A program made the translations under genes and the position numbers. Shown piece by piece: positions 35,836-48,328 of a stretch of 64,000 nt of DNA. Positions within the stretch are counted from its first letter, which is position 1, and every line of letters starts with the position of its first letter. The notes below the pieces were generated by a model. It had not been told where the DNA came from, did not search any database, and saw nothing but the letters and a program-made list of their open reading frames with translations. The stretch is from Dryococelus australis (Eukaryota > Arthropoda > Insecta > Phasmatodea > Phasmatidae), in assembly GCA_029891345.1 (NCBI GenBank), contig CM057002.1, positions 21,748,795 through 21,812,794 on the forward strand, written 5' to 3'.

Positions 35836-36879
35836 GGCGACCGAATTAAGAGTGGGACAGACCTCCGAGCTGAAAGCTAATGATTGGAGTGTGTTGCGAT
35901 TGCTGACGTGGCAGGTTTGGGCGTGCATTCAGGCACAAAGGCAGACATTTTGGGCCCTTCTTATAGCGTGAATTATCACTGGTGGTACACAGACATGGCT
36001 AAAACTACTCGAACTGGAATTGTTCAGGAAGACTATTACGAATACTTACCGTGTAACTTTGGAAGGTCTGTAACTTGGAAACTATCGGAATTAGGACATG
36101 TATTCACCGGAATATTTTGTGTTGCTTTAGGGTGTACTATCAACTCGACTATATTTAAAACATATCTGAGAACATCCTGTTTATATACTGCACCATGATA
36201 TCTGAAAGCTTGAATAACGTCACTAGGCCACGAAAGGCGCGGGGCAGAAATATATGGAGACTATAATTAGTACACACGAGTTTCAAGATACATAACTTCC
36301 AGCTCAACAGTTGTGTTTTGCCTATCATTGCAGTTGATGAAGGACAGTTCAAACAGTCGCCAAGCTTTCAGCTATCAATTCTAGTCCCTTCATTACTACG
36401 TCCATCTATTCTGAAGCCCTGCGAAAGTTATACTTCCAAGCTATCCCTCCACATCATGCAAACAAGGTTTAGTTAAGTCTAGAAAATTTCATCAAAGGGA
36501 CAACGCAACGCATTCGTGGGAACTCGGTATAGCAACATTTTGTATGAGAACTATTTGTTACTAGTCACTACCGACTCATGTTTTCTCTCTGTTTTAGTTA
36601 ATATTAATTATAAATGAAATATTATGACTTAGATCTAAAATGTATGTAAAAGTTCAGTTTAACCAAAAATAAAACAGTTCAGAATTTTAATTGTTTCCTT
36701 TAAACAAAATCAGGATATCAAACTCTCTCCGAAGCACTTAATACGCCAGGTTGACAGGTCCTGTTTTACCCTAATTTTTAGCCTACTTTCCGAAAGATAA
36801 TAAGTCGTATTACACCACTTTCCTGTTTGTGTGCCTGCGTGTGTGTGCCTGTTTGCCAGTGTGTCGCCACCTTAAATTT
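35836..36879. other. No supported feature
   Basis: ORFs at 35884-36198 (plus) and 36155-36352 (minus) have no recognisable domain. A short GT-rich run lies at about 36826-36852. Confidence 0.4.
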
Positions 36880-38720
36880 TTGAACGTGTCAACCTAATTT
36901 CACCAAACTCGGTATACATAATATGTACTTAGTAGGTACACCTGACTTTTGAAGTTTTCGGCCACACCGGGAACTTGCTTTCAAAATGGCGACATCTTAA
37001 TATTTAGAACAACGTCATACCTCGAGATATATTCAACAGATTTGAACCAACTTTTGTATACATGCATAACATCGTTTAAGTAATAATATTTGAGAAATTT
37101 TTATTCCGCAATTTTGGTAGATAGCATTAAATTAAGAAATTAAGATTTTTCGTTATATCTTGAAAAATACAAAACCAGTTTTCACCCAATTTGGCAGGTA
37201 ATACTATTACTGGCCCGATAACCGTAAGTCTTTGAACTTGATTAGGTAATAATTTCTAAAATGGCGGCCATACAAATATTTTGTGTTTATTTGGTATATC
37301 TACCATAACATTTAACAAATTCAAAACACATTTTCTATGCTGAAAGCATCTATTACAAGCATCATATGTGGCAACAACTAAGCCACTTTCGTCAGCCATT
37401 TTTTAATATAGCAGCAATTGCATAAATAGGGTTTTCATGTCATACCTCAGTAAAAGATTAACTGATTCCTACCAAATCTGGCATTCACGTAGTACCGCGG
37501 CAGATGATGTTAAAGGATATGTTTTGTGTATGTCAGATATTTATTTTCAAAGTATCCGCTATTTAGCTATCTTAACTTAGAATGCCATATCGTCGAAACC
37601 ATGGAATCAATTTCAATTTAACTTTGTATGCTGGTACTAGATATTATGAATATCAGCTGTGTGTACACGGAGCATATTGTAAGGTAGCGCTACATGAATA
37701 AATATATTTTCTTTTCATGTATCGGAAAAATATCGACTGATTGCTAACAAATTTCACACACCAGTAGTAATACGGCAAGTTATGTAAAAAGTTATGTTTT
37801 AATTATGTCACACACTTATGTTTAAAATGGTGGAAATATAGCCACTTTAGCTTAGAATGCTATGTCGTCGCGTAACCATGTAATAAAATCCAAATATCAA
37901 ACAACAAATGTAACCAATATCAAACGCATCTACCAAGAGCATATTTTATCCGCGATTTCGTAAAATAGACCACATTAAGAAACAATTAGTTTTCATTTAT
38001 TATTTTGGAAAACAATTGACGGGTTTTTTAAGATATTTGGCCATCAATAGCATTACAGCAGGCTGTGTAAACTCGTATGATTAAGTGTGTCAGGCCCTTA
38101 TTTCAAAACGGTGGCTTATATATAAGCTCATTATATTTACTTAACAAAACAAAATCAAGCTGAATTTTTTATGCTGGCAGTATCTATTACAACCATCAAA
38201 CGTTTTTTTATATAGAGCCCCATTTCTCTGTTACTTTTTAAGTTAGTCCCACACTAAAAATTAAGTTTGTCATATCTCGGGATAAAATCAATCCATTCTT
38301 ACGAAATATGGCGAAGGAATTTTACTGTGGTAGGCTATACTAATATATGTATTTAAGAGTAACACACGCTTATTTCCAGATTTGCAGTTATAAAATAAAA
38401 ATATCTTGTGTGGTATATCGGCGAAACTATGAAATATATTTTGACTTATCTTCATATACTGGCAGTATACACTCATCTAATGTGGTAATACATTACTTTT
38501 TTGTCTTTCATTTATGAAGAACATCAATTGAAATAAAATATGTTTGTTTTATGCAATATCTCAGGGTCCAATAAACCGAGTCGCATCAAATTCTTCACAG
38601 AATTAGCCATACAGTATACCACGGAAGCTTACGTGTTTTAAGTGGCTCGGTCATTTATTTTCAAAATGACGGCCTTGTAAATAGTTTAATTTAGTAAACC
38701 ATGCCATTCGAAATATAACA
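36880..38720 (+). repeat. Diverged tandem array, about 280-bp unit, 5-6 copies
   Basis: A recurring start like CATACCTCAGTAAAAGATTA or CATATCTCGGGATAAAATCA occurs near 37155, 37441, 37717, 38001, 38269 and 38552, spaced 268 to 286 bp. Each unit then has a CCAAATnTGGCA-like block, a TATTTTCAAAATGGCGGC-like block and a CGAAACCATG-like block. Units are heavily diverged, so the array is old. A partial unit precedes it near 37018. Non-coding. Confidence 0.72.
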
Positions 38721-38782
38721 CTGATTAAATCCGAAGTTGATTCTCGGAATCCGATCAACGTAGTACAGTTGATTGCACACTA

Positions 38783-39972
38783 ACTTATGGTACTAGGTTT
38801 TCTGTGTTCGAGTCTCGGGTAAGGCACCTGAGTATTTGTAATTGTCTTACTTATGGTACTAGGTTTTCTGTGTTCGAGTCTCGGGTAAGGCACCTGAGTA
38901 TTTGTAATTGTCTTACTTATGGTACTAGGTTTTCTGTGTTCGAGTCTCGGGTAAGGCCCCTGAGTATTTGTAATTGTCTTACTTATGGTACTAGGTTTTC
39001 TGTGTTCGAGTCTCGGGTAAGGCACCTGAGTATTTGTAATTGTCTTACTTATGGTACTAGGTTTTCTGTGTTCGAGTCTCGGGTAAGGCACCTGAGTATT
39101 TGTAATTGTCTTACTTATGGTACTAGGTTTTCTGTGTTCGAGTCTCGGGTAAGGCCCCTGAGTATTTGTAATTGTCTTACTTATGGTACTAGGTTTTCTG
39201 TGTTCGAGTCTCGGGTAAGGCCCCTGAGTATTTGTAATTGTCTTTCTTATGGTACTAGGTTTTCTGTGTTCGAGTCTCGGGTAAGGCACCTGAGTATTTG
39301 TAATTGTCTTACTTATGGTACTAGGTTTTCTGTGTTCGAGTCTCGGGTAAGGCCCCTGAGTATTTGTAATTGTCTTACTTATGGTACTAGGTTTTCTGTG
39401 TTCGAGTCTCGGGTAAGGCACCTGAGTATTTGTAATTGTCTTACTTATGGTACTAGGTTTTCTGTGTTCGAGTCTCGGGTAAGGCACCTGAGTATTTGTA
39501 ATTGTCTTACTTATGGTACTAGGTTTTCTGTGTTCGAGTCTCGGGTAAGGCACCTGAGTATTTGTAATTGTCTTACTTATGGTACTAGGTTTTCTGTGTT
39601 CGAGTCTCGGGTAAGGCCCCTGAGTATTTGTAATTGTCTTACTTATGGTACTAGGTTTTCTGTGTTCGAGTCTCGGGTAAGGCACCTGAGTATTTGTAAT
39701 TGTCTTACTTATGGTACTAGGTTTTCTGTGTTCGAGTCTCGGGTAAGGCACCTGAGTATTTGTAATTGTCTTACTTATGGTACTAGGTTTTCTGTGTTCG
39801 AGTCTCGGGTAAGGCCCCTGAGTATTTGTAATTGTCTTACTTATGGTACTAGGTTTTCTGTGTTCGAGTCTCGGGTAAGGCACCTGAGTATTTGTAATTG
39901 TCTTACTTATGGTACTAGGTTTTCTGTGTTCGAGTCTCGGGTAAGGCACCTGAGTATTTGTAATTGTCTTAC
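38783..39972 (+). repeat. 66-bp satellite-like array, 18 near-identical copies
   Basis: The period is exactly 66 bp (TACTAGGTTT at 38791, 38857 and so on) for 18 units with almost no divergence. The only frequent variant is A or C at one position (GGCACCTGAG or GGCCCCTGAG), in the order A A C A A C C A C A A A C A A C A A; one unit also has TCTTTC for TCTTAC. Each unit contains CTCGGGT-AAGGC-ACCTGAG, a 7-bp stem (one G-T pair) with a 5-nt loop, and a B-box-like GTTCGAGTC. Because 66 is a multiple of 3 and no stop occurs in one frame on each strand, ORFs of 394 (plus) and 389 (minus) codons result; these are not considered genes. Confidence 0.97.
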
Positions 39973-39979
39973 TACTGAG

Positions 39980-40430
39980 TTTGAGTAAGTGTATTGGGGT
40001 TTGTTTTTAAGTTTTTTTAAATGTAAATTAGAAAAAATATTTTTTTTTTCTGTACGCTTCAAATTAAATATGTGTGTTACCTTTGTGTAAGAGTTAACTC
40101 TCCCTAAAAGCGAAGCTGTCCCTTGGAGCGATGTTTGCGATGTGGGTTTGCTGGTTATACAAATAAAATATTAGTAACCACAATGAGTGTTGAAGCGATA
40201 AATAGATACTATTTGCATAACTGAATACCCCTGGTATGATGTGTATATAGTTATACAATATGTAAATATTCTCGGTAATTATTCCTTTTTTATTACACAA
40301 ATAAAATATAAGTATCTTTAACGAGCCTCGAACAAATACTACCTTGTGTAGATACTCGTTGCTTACTATGCGAATACACAAATTTATTTTACCTTGTCGG
40401 GTCTCGCTCGTCGTTCACTGTTCGACTTTC
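39980..40430. other. No supported feature
   Basis: AT-rich flank of the 66-bp array. Confidence 0.45.
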
Positions 40431-40464
40431 ACACTGAATAATGTTGCAAGTCGATAAAGTATTA

Positions 40465-40675
40465 ACATTAAGTAGCGCAACTCGCACGAATCGAAACTGA
40501 GTGGTTCCTAAGTTGTAATACTATTTTCTAAACGTAATTCAATTTTATATATAATGACGAGATCTATCGTAGTTTACATCGTGCGAATCGAATCTGAGTC
40601 GCTTCAAATTTACTGTAGGAAATTTTCTAAATAAATGTCCGCCTTTATATATTAAGACTAGCTCTTTGGGTTTGT
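40465..40675. repeat. Two-copy diverged tandem duplication
   Basis: CGCACGAATCGAAACTGAGT...TTATATATAATGACGAGATCT is followed about 105 bp later by CGTGCGAATCGAATCTGAGT...TTATATATTAAGACTAGCTCT. Non-coding. Confidence 0.65.
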
Positions 40676-41900
40676 AGCTAGTGTTTGTAATTTCTCTCGT
40701 GCGCCGTTATTTTTTGACTGACATTCACGCATTTTGTTAGACAATATAATACTATTTGTATGTGCTCTCCTACTCACCTTGCTGTTAGCATGAACCTACG
40801 TGCATCTGGATGTGTTCACGTGCCCTTTGTGGTGGTCAAGTGTGTATAATACCTTGTCCTATCACGCCTTATTGATTACTTTAAGCTTCCACTGCTCGGC
40901 AGTGCCAGAGGCTATGTGCACCTAGGCAGGCTAATGCATCCTCTGTAGCGATCAAGTGTGTCTTATTTCTTACCTTAAGTTTCCACCGCACCCGCAGTGT
41001 CACTGTCATGCTCTGATGTGTGCACAGCTATATTGCTTGACTTGATCTCTCCCTCTGTTCAATGCTCTCTCCCTATATTCTATGCTCGACAGCACACGGG
41101 GAAGCTGTAATCGGCCAGGGGGTGCATGCTGGTGGCCGGCATTCCTAATCTCGTTATAAAGGCGACGGCCCTCTTTCCTCTATGATGCCTTGTTAAGAGG
41201 CTGGTGCTGGTGTAAGAAGGACTTGTCTTTCTATTAACATGCTGCTATGTTTGTGCTAGGTTATTTTGTATACATATAAATGTGTAATTGTTTTACCTAT
41301 TATCTTGTACGTGTTCATGTAGGGTGGAGAGACCCGAGCACACATTATGTCTGTGCAGGTAACAATTATATTTTTTTTCTTAGTCCAGCAAGTTCCCTGC
41401 CAGTGGATGTGGCACGAGTGTTAGAAGAGGCATTCTGGCTTGTGGGTCCAGGGATTCCAGGCTGGGGAAGTCACCTGGTGTTGCAACAGGGAACCCCTGC
41501 AAACACGCTGGTGTCGTGGCAGGGATCGGGAATTGGAGTGGGAAGGGCCATTCTGGCTCGCTGAAGGTCATGGAGTAAACTCTCGGGTCCTTTTTTCGGC
41601 GGGGGCATTGTGCTGGGGATTTCAGATGGGCGTTGTGGTGGGGATCCCCTGTGTCATGGCAGGGATCGAGAATCCAAGATGGCCACCATCGGGGTAGAAT
41701 GCAGGAGTGGGACCTCCGCACTTCCGCTAGGACGAAGACTGGGTGGGAGCACCTGGGGAACACCCCGGGGAGAGAGGTTGGCATGGTGGGGATAGGCGCT
41801 GGCATCATGGTTGGGAGCCAGGAGGGTGTGCGCGGAAATGTTGAGCTAGAAAGTAAATGGCCCCGGGAGCACCCAGGGAACACCACCTTTGCTAGGATGT
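40676..41900. other. Non-coding; GC-rich block at 41380-41900
   Basis: The second half is G-rich on the plus strand (GGGAACACC, GGCATGGTGGGGAT) and open in several frames on both strands, the longest 168 codons (41380-41886, minus). Overlapping ORFs in up to four frames without known domains point to composition, not coding. Confidence 0.5.
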
Positions 41901-41907
41901 ATAGGTA

Positions 41908-42535
41908 GTATGAGATACCTGTCTCAATTTACTGCAAAATTCGTCTTCCTTCCCACCCAACATCAGTTTGACCATGACGCCTACATGAAGACTGCGAAAG
42001 GTTTACCGTTTGTGAACTTTAAAACCGTATACGAGAGTACGAGAAAACATTCCTGTGTCTACAACAAAAACACATTACCTTAAATTATAATACGACTAAC
42101 GTATTTTCCATGTCCATCGTTGATTCTGTGTAGACAAGTTTCTTGTTGACTGCAGGAAAACACAGCATGGCTGAACACGGAGCACAGATAACACACATCC
42201 TTCTTGCATCACCGACTGGTCGACTCTGAAAACGAGAAACTCTGGTGTTTCACGCAGGTGTCGCAGTGTGGCGCTGTCATCGCGGAACGGTAGTTTGCAA
42301 GCACAGAGCATGCGTCATGTGACGCCATTTCTGCTAAGTGACTGTTGGTTTTCAAAAAATTAAGAACTGGTTGAACATTCCACGGACTCTGATTGGACAA
42401 GGAATTAGCTGTACCTCACTAAGGGTCATTGTAGGAATTATTGTAGAAATAGTCGGGAGACGGCCTCGGCAGACCAGACACGGGCAGCCTGGGGTCTCTG
42501 ACTTAAGCTACATAAGCTACAAGTTGTAATACAAT
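41908..42535 (+). repeat. LTR-like dispersed repeat G, copy 1
   Basis: Collinear over about 630 bp with 61848-62478, including CTCAATTTACTGCAAAATT, TTTCTTGTTGACTGCAGGAA, GGTGTTTCACGCAGGTGTCG and CGGCCTCGGCAGACCAGACA. A polyadenylation-type AATAAA follows at about 42574. No coding region is next to it; a solo LTR is possible. Confidence 0.75.
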
Positions 42536-43560
42536 GTTTGTAAAAATTTCTGATACTACATAAAAGATTTTAATAAAGATTATCTTTTTATTGTATAAAC
42601 ATTGGAGCGATAGTCCAGTGTGATTAAATCATTTTAATTGTGACGTCAATCACATTTACGTGATAATCTGTTACATTTGTTATGTAAATCAATTGGTAAT
42701 TGTCATAGATTCGTTTAATTGGAAATTCGCATTTTGATGTTAATTTGTTGTGTTTGTAATTCAATGTGTTTGGGCAGTATTCCGTTGCATTAGATTCCTT
42801 TTAAATCTGACGTATTTGGTTGTTGTTTATGTAAAATTTCTTGGAATTGGGATATAATATCGTGGAATTTTATAGCTTAAAGACATTTAAGACATGATTA
42901 TTTTTTTTAATTCGTTGTAATTTCCTGGAATTGAAATTTTTTTCGCTGAATTTTTAAAATTGAAGGCATTTGGGATGTAGTTCCATTTTAATGTTATTTA
43001 GAATGTATTTTTAACATGATATATTTGTGTAAGGTGGATATTGTTTCTCGGAATTCGTTTTTCGAATTAGATTTATATAGTATTTCGTAATTTTTATTTA
43101 ATTGTGATGTAATTCATCGATGGTTTAACAAAATACTTTTCTGTGTTTAGCAATTATTTGTGTTGGGTTATATTTCTTTGCTTTTATCAATATAGTTCTT
43201 GGAAATTGATTAGGTTTAATAGAGCACAATAGTATTCCCCATGCTAAAAACTTTTTATACGAAAATCGTTATTAATTTTTTTCTGGTGTAAACGATTTTT
43301 ACAGTGTAAAATTCATAAATTATTTTGACAGTGTAAACGATTTTTACAGTGAATACTACTTTGACAGTGTAAGATACAAAAAAATTTTAAGAGTGCATTT
43401 AAGATGTAATTTTTTTTGCTATTAAACAAATGGTTTACAAAAGCTGGTCTTGAAATTCAATTCAATATTGCAAACATAGTCCGCTTGCTTTAAACTTGTG
43501 AAAGACAGGCAAGAAGAGGCAGGTCAAGGAAAATCATTGTGTAAAGTGTAAGCGAACTGC
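42536..43560. other. AT-rich stretch with short internal repeats
   Basis: At about 43285-43371 GATTTTTACAGTG and TTGACAGTGTAA each recur. No gene. Confidence 0.5.
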
Positions 43561-45000
43561 AGTCAGGGCGATGCATGTTGTGGAGTGAAGTGTGTTGGGG
43601 GGCAGGGCTGGAGGGGAAGTGCCAAATTTCTCCTTTTCCCAGCCCTCAGTACAACTTAGACACCTGCAGGTCTACGCAATGAGTCATTGGAAGGGAGAGG
43701 GAGCAGGCGGGGGTTGTTGAAACGGTGCAGGAGGGGGAGAGTGACTGTACGGTGGCACACCAGAGCACTAGTGACACGTTAGTGTACTAAATTTCCCACT
43801 CTCTCTCCTGCTTTGTGCCATCCACATCTTCTGTACGTGGACGGGCCTGGCTTGTTCAGTGTGCGGGAGGGGGTGAGCGGCCGTGTATCGATAGTGGCAC
43901 GCAGTGTGGACTGCCACATCTTTCTGAAGCATTCTCTCGCCCGAATCGCGCTGTGCAATTCTCCTGCCCAGTCGTGACCCGGGCAAAGCACTTCTCCAAC
44001 TCTGAACATTTTCCCCTCATCCACTCTTGAAACCAAAGTTTCGCCTGCTCCCGCACACACTCAATTCTCGGCCATCTGTTACCTGGTATTGTCCACGAGG
44101 TTTTAGAATTACTTGTTCCCGTATCTTTTTAAAAACATGTTGTTGTAGTCGACTCCCTTTCCCAAATAAACATCAGTGAGATTATATAATATTTTCCTAT
44201 ATGATAGTACTCTAAAAATTCTGGGCAAGGAGAAACTACCTGTGATATACATATTTTTGTCTGCTGGACGAATAAATATATGGCTTGTTTCAGTACATGT
44301 AAAAAAGATATGTCTTGTATTTCTGTGTGATTTTACAAATCATAGTTTGCTTGATTCAAATATACACTTGTTGTTGAAATGTTAAATCTGGGGATTATCT
44401 CTAGTATTAAAGAAACTTTATTTCAAGGATATACAATTTCATCGGCAGGAGTTGTAAAAATTTTAATTCGCTGGGAACACACCAGACTCTTGCATGAACT
44501 TGGATCGGCAGTGAGGGCAGTCTGCTTGCATCGGGAAGTTCTCCAGCCAGCAGAACGTGTGCTGTGGCCTCATGGTGATGGGTGGGGTTTGGGGTGCGTA
44601 GCCATGGACTTGGGAAAGAATTTCGCTTTTCGCACAAAGAGAGCTTCTGGAGTAGGGGCAGGAGGGGTTCTTGACCCCCAGGACCTCAAGGACACAGGTT
44701 GGTGGTAAAGAGGGTGTAGGGGGTGGGTGGTATCCTGGGCTCGGGCCGTATCTGAAGGGGGAGGTGGGAGGGGTGACTACAAGCAGGCAGGGCCCCTTGA
44801 TCTGAACGCAACTAGACAATTGACACCATCTTGCTACATTGCCGAAAAAATTTGTCAATCGAGAGCAGCATTCTGGTTAGGGGTGGTAGATGGGGGATGG
44901 TAAGGGTACAGGGACCTCGGGAGCCATCTGCACCCCTGTATCCAGTCGCCACCATCTCCAGTTGTTCATGAACGCTTGGACTAGACAGGCGTGTACCTCA
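43561..45000. other. Two GC-rich blocks, no gene supported
   Basis: 43560-44060 and 44480-44960 resemble the 41380-41900 block in composition, with multi-frame ORFs but no domains. Confidence 0.45.
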
Positions 45001-45008
45001 CCATCTCC

Positions 45009-45030
45009 TTCTCTCTCTCTCTTTACCACA

Positions 45031-45058
<28 letters not shown>
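45009..45058. repeat. (CT)n microsatellite
   Basis: Two CT runs are interrupted by TTACCACA. Confidence 0.96.
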
Positions 45059-45061
<3 letters not shown>

Positions 45062-46180
45062 CTTCACCACACCTATAGAAACTTGGCGGCCGACGAAATA
45101 TACTATAAACTATAATGTGAAATATTTGTTTTATTTATCAGAAAATATAAATTTCCGTGTCTTATGTCAATATTGTGATAGTATTTTCGAATCACATTTC
45201 TGGATTTGGTAGACGAAACTTCATAGCCATTTACAAATACAGTGTGTGTTAACAAGTGCAGTGAATTTCATAAACATTTTAAAAAATTTACCTTTATTTA
45301 GGAGTTTTTACCGTAGTTTTAACACAGTTGTATATCAGCCGCACTAGACGTATCTACTCACAGCTCGATGTAAGTGCTACTCATTCATACATCCAACAGG
45401 CCTATTTTAATATTATTTGGAGTAATATTTTCTATCGTTAATTACTTTCTTGTAGATTGTTATATATTTTACTTATCATAATAGACATGCACTATTGTGT
45501 CTGGTTTAAATTGTATTCAGAGTTTTTTTACCATAAGATATCATTCACCAGGCCGGATCGTGTAAGGTATGTGTAGTTTGTACGTGTTAACTTGTTAATG
45601 TGTTATTTATTCATACTGACTAGCTGGAAATTTTTTTTAAGACAGAAAACGTAGTTGTTCGTTATACTTGTCTCTCGCGTTATTTATTCATACATAAAAC
45701 TCGTTTGAAATATATTTTGTTTAATGACTCTGCTTAAAGTAATTTCATACTGGCTAGCTGGATTTCGTTTAGTGAGTTTGTACTTGTCGACATCATATGT
45801 TATTCACGTAGTTAAAATTCTCTCTCATGAAAATTATATTTCTAAGCTCGAGACTCACATTGCGTTTAAGACTCATGTAATTTTACTTATTATTCATGTA
45901 GTCGTTTGAAATTTGCGATTCGATGCGTGTAATTTATTAATGCATAGAACTCGTTTAAAGACTTTGAATTTCTCTCGTGTGTTAAATATATTGGCAAAAA
46001 TCGCCTATCTACCACCAATTTCCCTACAAACACACCAAAATCAGAAAAAATAAGAAAATATACACTTAGCTCACTCTTGTACTCAACACCTATATAACGC
46101 ATTGCAACCCACCACTCTGGTCATCACCTTTAGAACACCACAGCATCAACATCGTACAGAGCTCCTGCTATTCCCACCCA
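45059..46180. other. AT-rich DNA with faint internal duplications
   Basis: Phrases such as TTATTTATTCATAC, CTAGCTGGA and AACTCGTTT recur between 45540 and 45960, suggesting an old degenerated tandem repeat of roughly 130-190 bp. No gene. Confidence 0.4.
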
Positions 46181-46202
46181 AAAAGAAAGAAAGAAAGAAA
46201 GA
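46181..46202. repeat. (GAAA)n microsatellite
   Basis: About five GAAA units. Confidence 0.9.
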
Positions 46203-46895
46203 AAATCAAGAAAAAAATTAAAAATAAAATTTTATCCGATAGAAATTAACCTTTTTTTGATTAACCATTTTTGATTAGTCCTTTCAATTAAATTTAACCC
46301 TTTCAAACAATTTAACACTTTCAATTTTTATCGGATTAATCTTGGATTAAGGATTAACCCTTTCAATCCAATCGATAATTCTTCAATTAATTCTTCAATT
46401 AAAAACTTGAATATTATTCAGCAAAATTCGTACAACAATAATTAAATTAATACAGATCAAATATCGCACATCTAGTTCTATCTATGGTGAAAAATACACT
46501 TACTTCCATGACGTCATGTATTACGAACCAATAACCAAATTTGTCTCATACTTACTCACGATCTTTCACTTTGGAACCAAGATCAACGAATCGAAGATCC
46601 AAAATCATGAAATTCTTTGGTGCAACACTTTTACAATTGGAACCAAGATCAAACTGGATCCCGTTTCGGAACTAGGATCATTGATCTCGGATCGGGAGAG
46701 ATGTTGGTGCAACCGGGCATTACTCATCTCGTCAGGTCTGCGACTCCCGACTTACACGGATCATGTGACTCGAGGAACAAGTTCGCCGAGGACGCACATC
46801 AGCACTCTAAACTTGAATCACTGAGAATTCAGACAAATCTGTTAAAACAATGAAAATTGAGCAACTGATAATCAGTGCCAGATAACTAATCAATA
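46203..46895. other. No supported gene
   Basis: AT-rich with recurring TTAACCCTTTCAA between 46240 and 46370. About 46800-46830 (GCACTCTAAACTTGAATCA) resembles the family E start below. Confidence 0.4.
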
Positions 46896-47045
46896 CACTC
46901 TAAATTCGAATCAGTGGAAAACGTCTGATTCGCAGTGAAATTTTAAAAAAAACTATAATTAGTGAAAATGGCTCCACTTAGAATCAGTGGAAAAAACCAC
47001 CAATTGTTTCAGTGAAAGAATTTCACTACTTGAATCATTGACGTA
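46896..47045 (+). mobile_element. MITE family E, partial copy
   Basis: Starts CACTCTAAATTCGAATCAGT after TA (46894-46895) and contains AAAATGGCTCCACTTAGAAT, as in the complete copy at 60956-61123. The right TIR is not recognisable. Confidence 0.6.
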
Positions 47046-47194
47046 AAACAATGTTACAGTCATGGTCGACTGCAGTGGCGAATTAAATATCATTTTTGTT
47101 TCATTAAACCAGATAAATACGTGAAATAAACATGTTTGTAATAGTATGTTGACTATTTAAATTACTCAATTAAAAAGAAATAAAGAAAATTTCG

Positions 47195-47275
47195 GAGGTG
47201 GCCGGGATTGAACTCACACATACTGAACACTTTGCTCTTAGCTCATTTCCTCACCATATGTGCTACGAAGTCATT
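47195..47275 (-). other. tRNA-like / SINE-head remnant
   Basis: The minus strand has TAGCACATATGGTGAGG, then a B box GAGTTCAATCCC and GGCCACCTCC. The arms do not form a full cloverleaf; a SINE head is more likely than a tRNA gene. Confidence 0.35.
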
Positions 47276-48326
47276 TTAAGATTAAAAGGAAACTATGATT
47301 TATACTGCTTAACAAAATCGTGAAAATTATATATCTAATTGTATGCGCTTATTTTTGATTTTCGGTTGAATTGGTACCGTCAGTATTGTTAAAACGAATA
47401 ATGTATATGATTGCAGTCTCTTCACAACATTATATGAAGTTTTAAACCTTCAAAGAGCGCTGTAACTATTACATGAAAATGAAACGAGATACGTAACAAC
47501 GGAATGAAAGGCTGTGTGTTCCTATTACCTCATAATATGGCGTTTTGAAAGACGAAACACATTTTAGAATTTATTTTGTATTGGTTTTATTAGTTTATTC
47601 GTTGATATTTCACTTGATACACGTAATTTAACGGCCATTTTTACACTGTGTTTAACTGATCCATCAGTCGAAAATAAACCACTGAGTAAACATTGATAAC
47701 AAATTACTGATGAATCAGTGGAAAATGTCACTGAATCAACAAGTGGAAGAAATCTGGCATTTTTTACGGAATCGTCAGTTAAATTCGCTGAAGTGCCTGT
47801 TGAATAAGTCAAATACGTTTGACTGATTGAAAAAGTCAAATTCTCGCTGGTTCAGAATTAGAGCGTTTAATTTATAGAAAAGATGTAAGTTAAAAGTTAC
47901 TTTTATGTTAAGAGAAGTATGAAGTGCTTATTGATAAATTGCATATTTAGGAAAGAGCCAGATACGCCATGCATTGGGCGACTTTTCGAAGGTTTGGTTA
48001 CAAAAGTGTGAAGAAGCCAATAGTCTCTTAGTGGCGCTGCTGTAACTTAGGACTTGGGAGGTCTGCCGGTATTGGGCCACTTCTTCTTGGGAAAGGAAAC
48101 AACTGAACGACGATGGTGGGAGGGAGTACCTGCAGATTCATCTGCACGCCTGCCAGCTACCTGTGCTTGGTGCTTTGCAAGTCGATCTGCCTCTGTCTTT
48201 CACTTGGATAGACGGAGCCAAGTCAGTTCGTAAGCCGGCGCGACTACAGCAGCTGAGACGGTGAGGGCATCATGGGATGCGTCTCAAGGCAAGCCCTTAA
48301 CGCACATTAGGTCTGAGTTATTATGT
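47276..48326. other. No supported gene
   Basis: 47650-47830 has scattered AATCAGTGGAAAA and CACTGA words reminiscent of family E. 48000-48300 is GC-richer without a recognisable frame. Confidence 0.4.
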
Positions 48327-48328
48327 TA

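Noticed and set aside
35629..35928. Minus-strand 99-codon ORF as an exon
   Set aside because: It overlaps the LTR-like direct repeat; its partner at 32268-32500 has a stop in the equivalent frame.
38783..39972. CRISPR array
   Set aside because: Units are contiguous identical 66-bp repeats with no unique spacers, in a eukaryotic context without cas genes.
38780..39988. Two long repeat-protein genes on opposite strands
   Set aside because: Openness follows from the 66-bp period; no start context, splice signals, promoter or protein family, and both strands are equally open.
41380..41886. 168-codon minus-strand ORF and overlapping plus-strand ORFs
   Set aside because: Open in several frames on both strands because of GC-rich composition; no domain, no codon pattern, no splice context.
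44379..44858. ORFs of 109 and 131 codons on opposite strands
   Set aside because: Same composition effect; no recognisable protein family.
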